From assembly GCF_015831355.1 (NCBI RefSeq), contig NZ_JADWYR010000002.1:806001-870000 (forward strand): DNA of 64,000 nucleotides, written 5' to 3'. The DNA is from Panacibacter microcysteis. Its GTDB lineage: Bacteria; Bacteroidota; Bacteroidia; Chitinophagales; Chitinophagaceae. Positions 15,452-24,000 of this stretch are shown here, one piece after another. The position numbers and the translations under genes were made by a program. The stretch's first letter is position 1; every line of letters starts with the position of its first letter. Under the pieces are notes generated by a model, which saw only the letters and a list, made by a program, of their open reading frames with translations, was not told where the DNA came from and did no database searches.

Positions 15452-17681
15452 TCCCAAACTTCTTTTTCAGCAAGCTCAATGCATCATTCATATTCATGTT
15501 TGCAAGATCCTGCTCCCTGCGCTCCTGCTTTTGTATACGGCCTTTATTGGCAGTTCTTTGCGGTGCATCCTGCGTTTGCTTTATCGACAATGCAATACGC
15601 TTTCTTGCAATGTCAACTTCCAGCACTTTCACCTGCACTTTATCATTCAGTTTTAATGCTTCACTGGGATCGGTTATGTAGTTGTGTGATATTTCACTCA
15701 CGTGTACAAGTCCATCCTGCTTTACGCCAATGTCGACAAAAGCACCAAACCTCGTGATATTCGTTACAACACCTGGTACAACCATACCTACCTGCACATC
15801 TTCTATTTTGTAGATCCCAGCAAATTCAAATTGCTCCAGTTCACTGCGTGGGTCAAGACCCGGCTTCTTCAATTCATTCAATATGTCTTTAATCGTCAGT
15901 TCGCCAATCTCTTCACTTACATATTTTTTTGTATTGATCTCTTTTAGCAATGTTTCGTTTCCAATCAGTGATTGCACATCAGCATTAAGGTCTCTAGCCA
16001 TTGTTTGAATAACCTTGTAAGCTTCGGGGTGCACGGCACTTGCATCGAGCGGGTTATCGCCCTCTTTTATTCTCAAAAAACCTGCGCATTGCTCAAAGGC
16101 TTTACCACCCAGCCGCGGTACTTTCTGTAACTGGTCGCGGCTGGTAAACCTGCCTATTTCGTTGCGGTATTTAACAATGTTTTCCGCCAGTGTAGCGCCA
16201 ATACCACTTACATAACTCAATAAATGTTTACTGGCAGTGTTAAGGTTAACGCCTACGGTATTTACACAGCTTACTACCGTCTGGTCAAGCCTTTCTTTTA
16301 AACGCGTTTGATTTACATCATGCTGGTACTGGCCCACACCAATGCTCTTAGGATCAATCTTTACCAGCTCGGCTAACGGGTCCATTAACCGCCTGCCAAT
16401 ACTTACTGCACCACGCACGGTTACATCATGGTTGGGAAATTCCTCCCTTGCGGTTTCTGAAGCAGAATACACCGACGCTCCGTCTTCATTTACGAGGAAA
16501 ACAGGCAGATTCAGGTCCAGCTTTTTAATGAATTGTTCTGTTTCCCTTCCAGCAGTGCCATCACCTATTGCTATAGCCTGTAAATCGTGTTTCTTTATTA
16601 ATTCTTTCACTTTATGTTCTGCATCATATAGCTTATTGCTTTCATGCACATAGATAAGATCGTTGTGCAGCAACTCTCCTTTTTCATCAAGACAAACCAC
16701 TTTACAACCGGTTCTGTAACCGGGGTCAATGGCAAGCATTCTTTTACTGCCAAGCGGAGAACCCAGCAATAACTGGCGCAGGTTTTCAGCAAACACATTG
16801 ATAGCTTCTTCATCTGCCTGTTGCTTAAGTGCGGTTCTGAATTCTGTTTCAAGGCTGGGCTGTAACAGTCTTCTGTAGGCATCTTTTGCGGCTTTTTTTA
16901 CCTGCTCTGCAGCAGCGCCCATGCCCTTTACATATTGCTTTTCAAGCAGGGCAATAGCGTCTTCCTCAACAGGTGCAATAGCCATGCGCAGTATACCTTC
17001 CAGGAAACCGCGGAGTACCGCAAGTATCCTGTGAGATGGGACTTTCTTTACCGGTTCTGAGAAGTCAAAGTAATCTTTATATTTACTGCCTTCCGTTTCT
17101 TTATCTGCAAGCACTTTGCTCTGCAGTGTGGCAGTATCTTCAAAAAGCTTACGCAGCCTTGCACGCACCTGCGCATCTTCATTGATCATTTCCGCAATAA
17201 TATCTCTTGCACCCTGCAATGCCTCATCAGCCGTTTTTACTTTTTCATTTATATAAGCCGAGGCAGCAACATTTACATCGCTGTCGTTTTGTTCTAATAA
17301 TAACTGCGCCAGCGGTTCAAGACCGTTTTCCCTTGCTGTTTGCGCCTTTGTTTTTCTTTTTGGTTTGTAAGGCAGGTATATATCTTCCAGTTCTGCAATG
17401 GTAGTGGCCGCATTTATTTTTTGTTGCAGGTCATCGTTCATTTTACCCTGATCAGTAATGGTCTTTTCTATGAATGTTTTCCTTTCGCTAAACTCTTTTA
17501 ACAGTTTCGCTTCGTCCTGCACATGCTGTATCTGCACTTCATCCAGGCCACCTGTTTTGTCTTTTCTATACCGGGCTATAAACGGTATGGTTGCACCTTC
17601 TTCAAAAAGGGCCAGTACAGCTTCCACCTGTGCAGTTCTCACGTTTAATTTCAATGCTATAGGCTGTGCAAATTCACTCAT
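15438..17681 (-). CDS. tex: Tex-family transcription accessory protein
   Basis: Nucleic-acid-binding protein of 747 residues, the normal Tex length. The domain order is visible: N-terminal Tex helical domain (about 1-190, with VEAVLALFEEGATIPFIARYRKDKTGGLDE), YqgF/RNase H-like domain (about 320-450, LAIDPGYRTGCKVVCLDEKGELL), helix-hairpin-helix region (about 490-560, SYVSGIGATLAENIVKYRNEIGRF), and a C-terminal S1 RNA-binding domain (about 640-710, VGMVVPGVVTNITRFGAFVDIGVKQDGLVHVSEI). Tex homologues bind RNA and affect transcription and toxin or stress gene expression. The last four codons and stop lie inside the third tandem repeat, so its extreme C-terminus (KTVK) is encoded by repeated sequence. 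Confidence 0.95.
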   Translation of the reverse strand: MSEFAQPIALKLNVRTAQVEAVLALFEEGATIPFIARYRKDKTGGLDEVQIQHVQDEAKLLKEFSERKTFIEKTITDQGKMNDDLQQKINAATTIAELEDIYLPYKPKRKTKAQTARENGLEPLAQLLLEQNDSDVNVAASAYINEKVKTADEALQGARDIIAEMINEDAQVRARLRKLFEDTATLQSKVLADKETEGSKYKDYFDFSEPVKKVPSHRILAVLRGFLEGILRMAIAPVEEDAIALLEKQYVKGMGAAAEQVKKAAKDAYRRLLQPSLETEFRTALKQQADEEAINVFAENLRQLLLGSPLGSKRMLAIDPGYRTGCKVVCLDEKGELLHNDLIYVHESNKLYDAEHKVKELIKKHDLQAIAIGDGTAGRETEQFIKKLDLNLPVFLVNEDGASVYSASETAREEFPNHDVTVRGAVSIGRRLMDPLAELVKIDPKSIGVGQYQHDVNQTRLKERLDQTVVSCVNTVGVNLNTASKHLLSYVSGIGATLAENIVKYRNEIGRFTSRDQLQKVPRLGGKAFEQCAGFLRIKEGDNPLDASAVHPEAYKVIQTMARDLNADVQSLIGNETLLKEINTKKYVSEEIGELTIKDILNELKKPGLDPRSELEQFEFAGIYKIEDVQVGMVVPGVVTNITRFGAFVDIGVKQDGLVHVSEISHNYITDPSEALKLNDKVQVKVLEVDIARKRIALSIKQTQDAPQRTANKGRIQKQERREQDLANMNMNDALSLLKKKFGKTVK

Positions 17682-17787
17682 TACAAAAAGTTTAATTGAT
17701 CAATTGAATAAAGGGGTGCGAATGTAGTAAGGCAGACCAAAAGAAAAAACAGAAAATTTATGCACACATATTGGTGGGCAATCATCA

Positions 17788-19122
17788 TTAATCCATCGAA
17801 TATACCTTCGTCGGGTATCTCAATGCATAACTGCGGATCAATGAGCGGATCGCTTCGTTTTCGGGGTACTGCGTAATCCTCGTTTTCAGTTTTCCAAGGT
17901 CTGTAAAGTTGGTATTCTCGGGTATAGTGCCCATGCCGTAAAAAGTGCCTTTTTCTACCAGTATACAAACATTTTCCCTGCCAAACACAGCAGGCTCCAG
18001 TATAGCGTAGGTATTGAGTTGTGATTGTATGTTGCTGATGGCTATGCTAACCTTATTGTTGTACGCATCTTTTTCAGGATAATGGTCATCGGTAATCCTT
18101 GTTTTATCAAGAAAACACAACCCCGGGTGCAATTCATGTTCGCGCACAATTTTCCATAACATGCGGTGCGCATCTGTAAACTGGTTGAAAGACAGCACAG
18201 GCTCAAAATGGCTGCGTTTTTTATCGATGGCAAGCCGTTTGTAACCTTTTGCATCATCAAAAGTATAAATGCCGTATTTATGCTCAAAGTGTTTCTGGCT
18301 TTGATTATGCCTGGGCCACAACCTTTTTATTTCTATACTTTCCAGTATAAATGCAGTAAATTCTGTAGGTGTTTCCTGGAAGGTGACACGGTGAATATTT
18401 AACAAAAACTCCTGCCTTCTTTTGCCAGTGCTTAAACCTGTAAAATGGCTGATCACACGATTCTTCAGCATCTTTGCTTTGCCAACATAGATCACCTTAT
18501 CTTTTGCATCATGAAAGTAATATACACCTGGTGTATATGGCAGATTATTAACCTGCTCGGCAGGTAAGTTGGGTGGCAATATTTGTTCGCGGTTTTCTTT
18601 GCGCAGGAATTCGCGCACCATTTTTTCTCCGCCCTTCTGCAATATTTTTCCAAATAAAATAGCGGTAGCATCTGCATCGCCACCGGCGCGGTGCCTGTTC
18701 TCTACTCTAATATCCAACTCCCTGCAAATATGGCCCAGGCCATACTTTACAAAACCGGGAAATGCCTTACGGCTAAGCTTTAAAGTACAGAGTTTCCTCG
18801 GTGTCCACTCAAAGCCTGCAACACGGAGGTGATATTTTATAAAGGAGTAATCAAAGTTTACATTGTGGGCTACAAAAATGCGGTTGTTTAAAAGATTGTA
18901 CACTCTTTCTGCTACTTCGGTAAAAGGTGGTGCAACAGCCGTCATGGCATTCGTTATTCCCGTTAATTGTACAACATATGGAGGAATGGGATAACCGGGA
19001 TTTACCAGTGTTGAAAAACGCCCTTCCACCTGTTCCCCGTCATATAATACAATGGCTATTTCTGTAATGCCGTTTCCTTCAGGGTGGCTGCCGGTTGTCT
19101 CTATATCTACAATTGCGTACAT
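17788..19122 (-). CDS. DEDDh exonuclease fused to a GIY-YIG nuclease domain
   Basis: Two-nuclease fusion of 444 residues. Residues 1-165 are a DnaQ/PolC-epsilon-like 3'-5' exonuclease: AIVDIETTG (Exo I with D and E), HNVNFDYSFI (Exo II) and HRAGGDADAT (Exo III, His and Asp of DEDDh). Residues about 185-275 are a UvrC/Cho-like GIY-YIG domain: PGVYYFHDAKDKVIYVGKAKMLKNRV, with a later Glu in FTAFILESIEIKRLWP. The remainder (about 275-444) is a helical domain of unknown role. Such fusions are widespread and are thought to act in DNA repair as a Cho-like incision enzyme. The ATG at 19122 (MYAIVDIE) is preferred; an in-frame ATG at 19158 would add 12 residues. Confidence 0.9.
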   Translation of the reverse strand: MYAIVDIETTGSHPEGNGITEIAIVLYDGEQVEGRFSTLVNPGYPIPPYVVQLTGITNAMTAVAPPFTEVAERVYNLLNNRIFVAHNVNFDYSFIKYHLRVAGFEWTPRKLCTLKLSRKAFPGFVKYGLGHICRELDIRVENRHRAGGDADATAILFGKILQKGGEKMVREFLRKENREQILPPNLPAEQVNNLPYTPGVYYFHDAKDKVIYVGKAKMLKNRVISHFTGLSTGKRRQEFLLNIHRVTFQETPTEFTAFILESIEIKRLWPRHNQSQKHFEHKYGIYTFDDAKGYKRLAIDKKRSHFEPVLSFNQFTDAHRMLWKIVREHELHPGLCFLDKTRITDDHYPEKDAYNNKVSIAISNIQSQLNTYAILEPAVFGRENVCILVEKGTFYGMGTIPENTNFTDLGKLKTRITQYPENEAIRSLIRSYALRYPTKVYSMD

Positions 19123-19240
19123 TAATTTTTTTTGCTTTACCAACAAATCTGTGTTCACTCACGTACCGTTATTTACAACCTGCAGGAAATAAACTTTCGG
19201 GTTACAGACCGGATCGCCAAAGCTCCGTAAAGATGGGGAC

Positions 19241-19260
19241 GTACAAGTGAGTGACACAAC
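19241..19260 (-). repeat. Dispersed repeat core, type A (copy 10)
   Basis: Exact type A core in reverse orientation. It is preceded by the arm GGATCGCCAAAGC found also before copy 17. Confidence 0.88.
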
Positions 19261-19332
19261 AACAGCTCAATAGTAATTCAAAAGCCTGTTATAAAAATGT
19301 TGATACCAGCTGTGGTACGTGTGGCATCACCT

Positions 19333-19352
19333 GTTGCGTCGCAATCCTTTCA
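19333..19352 (+). repeat. Degenerate dispersed repeat core, type B-like (copy 11)
   Basis: Begins GTTGCGTCGCA as in type B but diverges after 11 bases. It is 92 bp from the oppositely oriented copy 10, in the same divergent intergenic region. Confidence 0.6.
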
Positions 19353-19492
19353 TCGTCCGGATCGTTGTTGCGACTTTAAATTATTTCTTACAATGACTGT
19401 AACATTTTTTGCCTGTTTGCGTCTGATATTAACAACAAATAATGTTATTCTTGAAAATTCTGTCTAAATTTACACCGCAAAATTATACTGCC

Positions 19493-19726
19493 ATGCGCTT
19501 CGCTGCAATTATTTCAATGATCTTTATTTTAAGTTCCTGTGGCAACAGGCTTAGCAACCTGCGCTACACCGGCGAGAAAGTTTCTGAAGCAGTTACCAAC
19601 TGCACAGAAGCTGCAAAAAACGTACGTACTGAAATAAGAAAGGTCACCAACCTCAACCTTACACTTGAGGGAGGTGAGCGTGAAAAGAAAGTCAACGGCT
19701 GGGATACACACATGATGCTTTGGTAG
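19493..19726 (+). CDS. Small putative lipoprotein of unknown function
   Basis: Short protein of 77 residues. The N-terminus MRFAAIISMIFILSSCG is a lipoprotein signal peptide with lipobox LSSC. The mature part is about 60 residues, polar and probably helical (YTGEKVSEAVTNCTEAAKNVRTEIRKVTNLNLTLEGGEREKKVNGWDTHMMLW). I do not recognise a family. The ATG at 19493 is preferred to an in-frame one at 19442. A perfect terminator follows the gene 20 bp after its stop, which supports it being a real transcription unit, and valS begins about 60 bp beyond the terminator. Confidence 0.6.
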   Translation: MRFAAIISMIFILSSCGNRLSNLRYTGEKVSEAVTNCTEAAKNVRTEIRKVTNLNLTLEGGEREKKVNGWDTHMMLW

Positions 19727-19745
19727 ACCGGCTTTAGCATACTGA

Positions 19746-19780
19746 AAATGCCTTCCCCGACACGGAAGGCATTTTTGTTT
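19746..19780 (+). terminator. Intrinsic terminator of the small lipoprotein gene
   Basis: AAATGCCTTCC/GGAAGGCATTT stem of 11 bp followed by a T-rich tail. Confidence 0.88.
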
Positions 19781-19810
19781 TTACGCATATTATGACAAAC
19801 ACATATTACT

Positions 19811-19818
19811 TACTTTTG
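19811..19818 (+). promoter_or_regulatory. Possible -7 element of valS
   Basis: TACTTTTG matches TAnnTTTG, 17 bp before the valS start. The -33 TTTG is not clear at the expected distance. Confidence 0.45.
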
Positions 19819-19834
19819 CACCCATTTTATATTT

Positions 19835-22474
19835 ATGGAACTGAGCAAGAATTACATACCAAACGAAACAGAAAGTAAATGGTACAGCCACTGGCTGCAG
19901 CAAAAATATTTCAGCAGCAGCCCTGATGAAAGAGAACCATATACAATTGTAATTCCACCGCCTAACGTAACCGGTGTGCTGCACATGGGGCACTGTCTTA
20001 ACAATACTATACAGGATGTACTGGCACGATACAACCGCATGAACGGTAAAAATGTTTGCTGGGTGCCGGGTACAGACCATGCGTCTATAGCTACAGAGGC
20101 AAAAGTGGTTGGCATGCTGAGGGAAAGAGGTATTACCAAAAGCAGCCTTTCGAGAGATGAATTTTTGCAGTATGCATGGGAATGGAAGGAAAAATACGGC
20201 GGCATCATCCTGCAACAGATGAAGAAGCTTGGCTGCAGCCTCGACTGGGGCCGTGTAAGCTTTACGATGGATGATGACTACTACAAGTCTGTTATCAGCG
20301 TATTTGCAGACCTGTACAACAAGGGACTTATTTACCGGGGCAAACGGATGATCAACTGGGATACAAAAGCACTTACAGCGTTAAGTGATGAAGAAGTTAT
20401 CTTCAGGGATACACAGTCGAAACTTTATTTTCTTAACTACAAAGTGGTTGACGGAGATGGTTTGCCGGTTGAAGGTGGTATAACCATTGCCACAGTAAGA
20501 CCTGAAACCATTTTAGGTGATACCGCTATTTGCGTAAACCCCGGTGATGAACGCTACAGGCACCTGCATGCAAAGTATGCAATCGTACCACTGATCAACC
20601 GCCGTATACCCATTATAACAGATGATTACGTAACCATGGAGTTTGGTACCGGTGCTTTAAAAGTAACACCGGCACACGATATGAACGATTACCAGTTGGG
20701 TTTAAAACACAACCTTGAAGTAATCGATATTATGAATGATGATGGCACCTTCAGCCTGGATGCGCAGATACTTGTAGGTGAAGACAGGTTTGCTGCCAGG
20801 AAGAAGATTATACCATTACTGGAAGAAGCGTCAGCTATTGTTAAGATCGAAGATTACCCTAACCAGGTTGGCTACAGCGAACGTACTGACTCTGTAGTAG
20901 AGCCACGGCTAAGCATGCAATGGTGGGTTAAAATGAAGCCGCTTGCTGAACCCGCTCTAAAAGCCGTGGCTGACGGAGAAATAAAATTTCACCCGGCAAA
21001 ATTTGTAAACACTTACAAATACTGGATGGAAAACATTAAAGACTGGTGCATAAGCCGCCAGCTTTGGTGGGGCCATCGTATACCGGCATGGTACGATAAA
21101 GAAGGCAATTACGTGGTTGCAGTAAATGAAGAAGCTGCCATACAACAATACGCTGAAAAATATGGCCGACAGCTTACCGGCACTGACAGGCTGGTACAGG
21201 ATGAGGACTGTCTTGATACATGGTTTTCATCATGGCTTTGGCCTTTTGAAGTATTTAAAGGATACAGCCACCCCGGCAACAAAGATATAAGCTACTACTA
21301 CCCTACCAACACGCTTGTAACCGCACCCGAGATCATCTTTTTTTGGGTAGCAAGAATGATTATGGCTGGCCTTGAGTATGAAAAGGCCATTCCGTTTGAG
21401 GATGTATATTTCACCGGCATTGTGCGTGATAAGCTCGGCCGCAAAATGAGCAAGAGTCTTGGCAACAGCCCTGACCTGCTGGAACTCATTGATCAATACG
21501 GTGCAGATGCTGTAAGATTTGGTATTCTCATCGCCTCCCCCGCCGGTAACGACCTGTTGTTCGACGACTCATCTCTTGAACAGGGACGCAATTTCAATAA
21601 CAAACTATGGAATGCCCTTAAACTTACGAAGATGTGGGAAGGCCGCCAGGCTAACTTCGAAAATGAAACCAACGATAATTTTGCCGTAAACTGGTTTGGC
21701 CAGCGACTGAATGAAGCAAAGGCTGAAGTTGACACGCTGACCAAACAGTTCCGTTTGAGTGAAGCACTCAAAACGATTTACTCACTTATCTGGGATGATT
21801 TCTGTAGCTGGTATTTGGAATGGGTTAAACCAGGCTTTGAACAACCGATCGATAAAGCGGTCTACCAGAAAACAATTAGCTATTTTGAACAGTTGCTGCA
21901 ACTGCTGCACCCATACATGCCATTTATTTCAGAGGAAATTTATCACCTGCTTAAAACGCAGAAAGATGACCTGTGTGTAAAACAGTTTTCACCCGCAAAC
22001 GCAGCAGATATAACTATTGTAAAAGAGGGCGAGATATTAAAGAAAGTGATTTCTGCCATACGCGATGCACGAAACAAGAACCAGGTAAAGCCGAAAGATA
22101 CCATCAGGCTTTTTATACATACAGAACACGTGGAAAGTTACCAGCCCATAGAAAGTATTCTTGCAAAGCAGGTAAATGCAGAACGTGTTGCTTATACAAA
22201 AGAAGCCATTGCAAACAGTATTGTTGTTGCGGTTGAAAAAGATAAATTTTTTATAGAGTGCGAACAGCAACTGGATGCAGCTACGCTGAAAGAAGAGTTG
22301 CTTAAAGACCTTACTTACCAGCAGAATTTTTTACAGTCTGTCATTAAAAAGCTCAGCAACGAGCGCTTTGTGCAAAATGCAAAGCCCGAAGTTGTAGCAC
22401 TTGAGCGCAGGAAGCAGGCCGATGCCGAAGCAAGAATAAAAACCATTGAAGAAAGCCTGCAAAACTTAAACTAA
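19835..22474 (+). CDS. valS: Valyl-tRNA synthetase
   Basis: Class Ia aminoacyl-tRNA synthetase that charges tRNA-Val, 879 residues, the usual size. The ATP-binding HIGH motif appears as HMGH at residues 50-53 in PPPNVTGVLHMGH, and KMSKS is at about 537-541 in GRKMSKSLGNSPDLLELI. The editing (CP1) domain lies between them (TIATVRPETILGDTAICVNP). The anticodon-binding helical domain and a C-terminal coiled-coil arm (from about 815, with Lys/Glu-rich helices) complete the enzyme. It follows a terminated small gene and is 12 bp upstream of the PAP2 gene on the same strand. Confidence 0.97.
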   Translation: MELSKNYIPNETESKWYSHWLQQKYFSSSPDEREPYTIVIPPPNVTGVLHMGHCLNNTIQDVLARYNRMNGKNVCWVPGTDHASIATEAKVVGMLRERGITKSSLSRDEFLQYAWEWKEKYGGIILQQMKKLGCSLDWGRVSFTMDDDYYKSVISVFADLYNKGLIYRGKRMINWDTKALTALSDEEVIFRDTQSKLYFLNYKVVDGDGLPVEGGITIATVRPETILGDTAICVNPGDERYRHLHAKYAIVPLINRRIPIITDDYVTMEFGTGALKVTPAHDMNDYQLGLKHNLEVIDIMNDDGTFSLDAQILVGEDRFAARKKIIPLLEEASAIVKIEDYPNQVGYSERTDSVVEPRLSMQWWVKMKPLAEPALKAVADGEIKFHPAKFVNTYKYWMENIKDWCISRQLWWGHRIPAWYDKEGNYVVAVNEEAAIQQYAEKYGRQLTGTDRLVQDEDCLDTWFSSWLWPFEVFKGYSHPGNKDISYYYPTNTLVTAPEIIFFWVARMIMAGLEYEKAIPFEDVYFTGIVRDKLGRKMSKSLGNSPDLLELIDQYGADAVRFGILIASPAGNDLLFDDSSLEQGRNFNNKLWNALKLTKMWEGRQANFENETNDNFAVNWFGQRLNEAKAEVDTLTKQFRLSEALKTIYSLIWDDFCSWYLEWVKPGFEQPIDKAVYQKTISYFEQLLQLLHPYMPFISEEIYHLLKTQKDDLCVKQFSPANAADITIVKEGEILKKVISAIRDARNKNQVKPKDTIRLFIHTEHVESYQPIESILAKQVNAERVAYTKEAIANSIVVAVEKDKFFIECEQQLDAATLKEELLKDLTYQQNFLQSVIKKLSNERFVQNAKPEVVALERRKQADAEARIKTIEESLQNLN

Positions 22475-22486
22475 GTAAACATTCGC

Positions 22487-23080
22487 ATGAAGACATTACG
22501 TTACAAACTCGCATGCATCCTGCTTTTTGCAGGATGCTTTTTTATGTCGGCAAACGGGCAGAACTGGGATATCAATACGCTCAAAAGCATCAACCCGCAA
22601 AGCCCGCAGGCCGGTGTGTGGAGTGGTGTGTCGAAATCGGTATATCCTTTATCGCTGGCATCGCCTGCTGCATTACTGGCAACAGGTTTTATAAAGAAAG
22701 ACAAAGTGCTGCAACAAAAAGGCTGGGAAGCTGTGGGCTCCCTGGTTATAAATACCGCCATTACACAGGGTATGAAATATGCCATCAACAGGCAGCGGCC
22801 TTTTGAAAAATATCCTAACGCTGTTTACCCGTACGAGTTTGACGACAGCCCCTCTTTTCCTTCTGGCCATACCTCAACCGCATTTGCAACTGCAACAACG
22901 CTTACACTGGAGTTTAAAAAATGGTATGTAGCGGTACCCGCTTATGCATGGGCAGCCGGCGTTGGTTATTCCAGGATGTACCTGGGCGAGCACTACCCTA
23001 CCGATGTACTTGCGGGTGCAGCCGTTGGCGCAGGCAGTGCTTTTTTAAGCCACTGGTTAACAAAAAAAGTTTTCAGGTAA
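22487..23080 (+). CDS. PAP2 family phosphatase
   Basis: Membrane-associated acid phosphatase of the PAP2 superfamily, 197 residues. The three catalytic motifs are complete: KYAINRQRP (K-x6-RP), PSGH within SFPSGHTSTAFA, and SRMYLGEHYPTD (SR-x5-H-x3-D). A signal peptide covers residues 1-24 (MKTLRYKLACILLFAGCFFMSANG). The substrate could be undecaprenyl pyrophosphate, phosphatidate or a related lipid phosphate. The start is 12 bp after valS. Codons 10-19 encode a perfect 9-bp hairpin followed by six T, which looks like an intrinsic terminator inside the gene. Confidence 0.92.
   Translation: MKTLRYKLACILLFAGCFFMSANGQNWDINTLKSINPQSPQAGVWSGVSKSVYPLSLASPAALLATGFIKKDKVLQQKGWEAVGSLVINTAITQGMKYAINRQRPFEKYPNAVYPYEFDDSPSFPSGHTSTAFATATTLTLEFKKWYVAVPAYAWAAGVGYSRMYLGEHYPTDVLAGAAVGAGSAFLSHWLTKKVFR
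22515..22543 (+). terminator. Terminator-like hairpin inside the PAP2 coding sequence
   Basis: Perfect stem GCATCCTGC/GCAGGATGC with a TTTTT loop, followed directly by TTTTTT. It lies 40 bp after the valS stop codon and within the signal-peptide codons of the next gene. It could end most valS transcripts unless ribosomes translating PAP2 block the hairpin. Confidence 0.65.
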
Positions 23081-23121
23081 TATTTTTATGAGCCAGGCTG
23101 CAGTACAGTTATTGAGCTTCC

Positions 23122-23141
23122 GTTGCGTCGCACTCTTGTAC
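23122..23141 (+). repeat. Dispersed repeat core, type B (copy 12)
   Basis: Exact type B core GTTGCGTCGCACTCTTGTAC with full arms: ATGAGCCAGGCTGCAGTAC upstream and TGCAGAATATAATGC downstream. Confidence 0.9.
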
Positions 23142-23228
23142 TGCAGAATATAATGCATCAGCTTCGGGTGTAACATTGTTTAACGTACTTAACTTTATTT
23201 TCCAGGTTTGATCTTAAAACATTGCTAT

Positions 23229-23729
23229 ATGCCTGCTATAAATTTAACCATAGAAAAAGCTACAGAAAAAGATATTCCATTGATACAGGACATCACCAAC
23301 CAGGTATGGCCGGAAACTTACAAAGCGATCATTACTGCCGGGCAAATTACTTACATGCTTAATATGATGTACAGCACGGCATCATTACAAAAGCAGATGA
23401 ATGACGGCCACACTTTCATACTTGTAAAAGATGGTGATGCATATGTGGCATTTGCCTCGTATGCGCCTGTAACGGAGAATGTATACAAACTGCATAAGAT
23501 ATACGCACTGGCCGACCAGCAGGGTAAGGGAATCGGCAGGTTTATTATTAACCATATCATTAAAGAGATTAAGCCAGCCGGCGCAACCACGCTCCAACTG
23601 GATGTAAACCGGAATAATAAAGCAAAAGGTTTCTACGAAAAGCTGGGGTTTAAAGTAATAGAAGAAAAAGACACACATATTGGCAATGGCTACTACATGA
23701 ATGATTATGTAATGGCGATGCCGGTATAA
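23229..23729 (+). CDS. GNAT family N-acetyltransferase
   Basis: Acetyl-CoA-dependent acyltransferase of 166 residues. The GNAT core is visible: the N-terminal strand and helix (ATEKDIPLIQDITNQVWPETY), the acetyl-CoA motif A at about 97-115 (KIYALADQQGKGIGRFIINHII, with QxxGxG) and motif B (LDVNRNNKAKGFYEKLGF). The acceptor cannot be predicted. The ATG at 23229 is preferred to an in-frame TTG at 23208. The gene stands alone between two oppositely oriented dispersed repeats. Confidence 0.9.
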   Translation: MPAINLTIEKATEKDIPLIQDITNQVWPETYKAIITAGQITYMLNMMYSTASLQKQMNDGHTFILVKDGDAYVAFASYAPVTENVYKLHKIYALADQQGKGIGRFIINHIIKEIKPAGATTLQLDVNRNNKAKGFYEKLGFKVIEEKDTHIGNGYYMNDYVMAMPV

Positions 23730-23844
23730 GGCAAAAGACCATTCGTTAACTCAAAGTGCCCCTGCCCGAAAAAAAATGATGCGAAGTAATTTTCCGCAAG
23801 GGCTTTGATGAACCGGAACGCTACAGCCGCCATAAAAACGGAAC

Positions 23845-23864
23845 CCTGAACCGAGCGTGGCAAC
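23845..23864 (-). repeat. Degenerate dispersed repeat core (copy 13)
   Basis: Recognisable by its arms: GCTACAGCCGCCATAAAAACGGAAC before and AGGCGATGCC after, as in copies 2 and 17. The core itself is diverged. Confidence 0.55.
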
Positions 23865-24000
23865 AGGCGATGCCATGTATACCAGTGCCGGCTACCTAAA
23901 TGGCTTTTTTGTTGCAGTAATAGTCAATTTTTATTCAGGTGGAGTTAAGCTATCTGTTTACTTTTACTATGAACCGGTTAACAGACGCTAAAGCACAATC

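Noticed and set aside
19835-22474. A T-box or other riboswitch leader for valS
   Set aside because: Only about 50 bp separate the preceding terminator from the valS start, too short for a T-box, and no conserved leader motif is visible.
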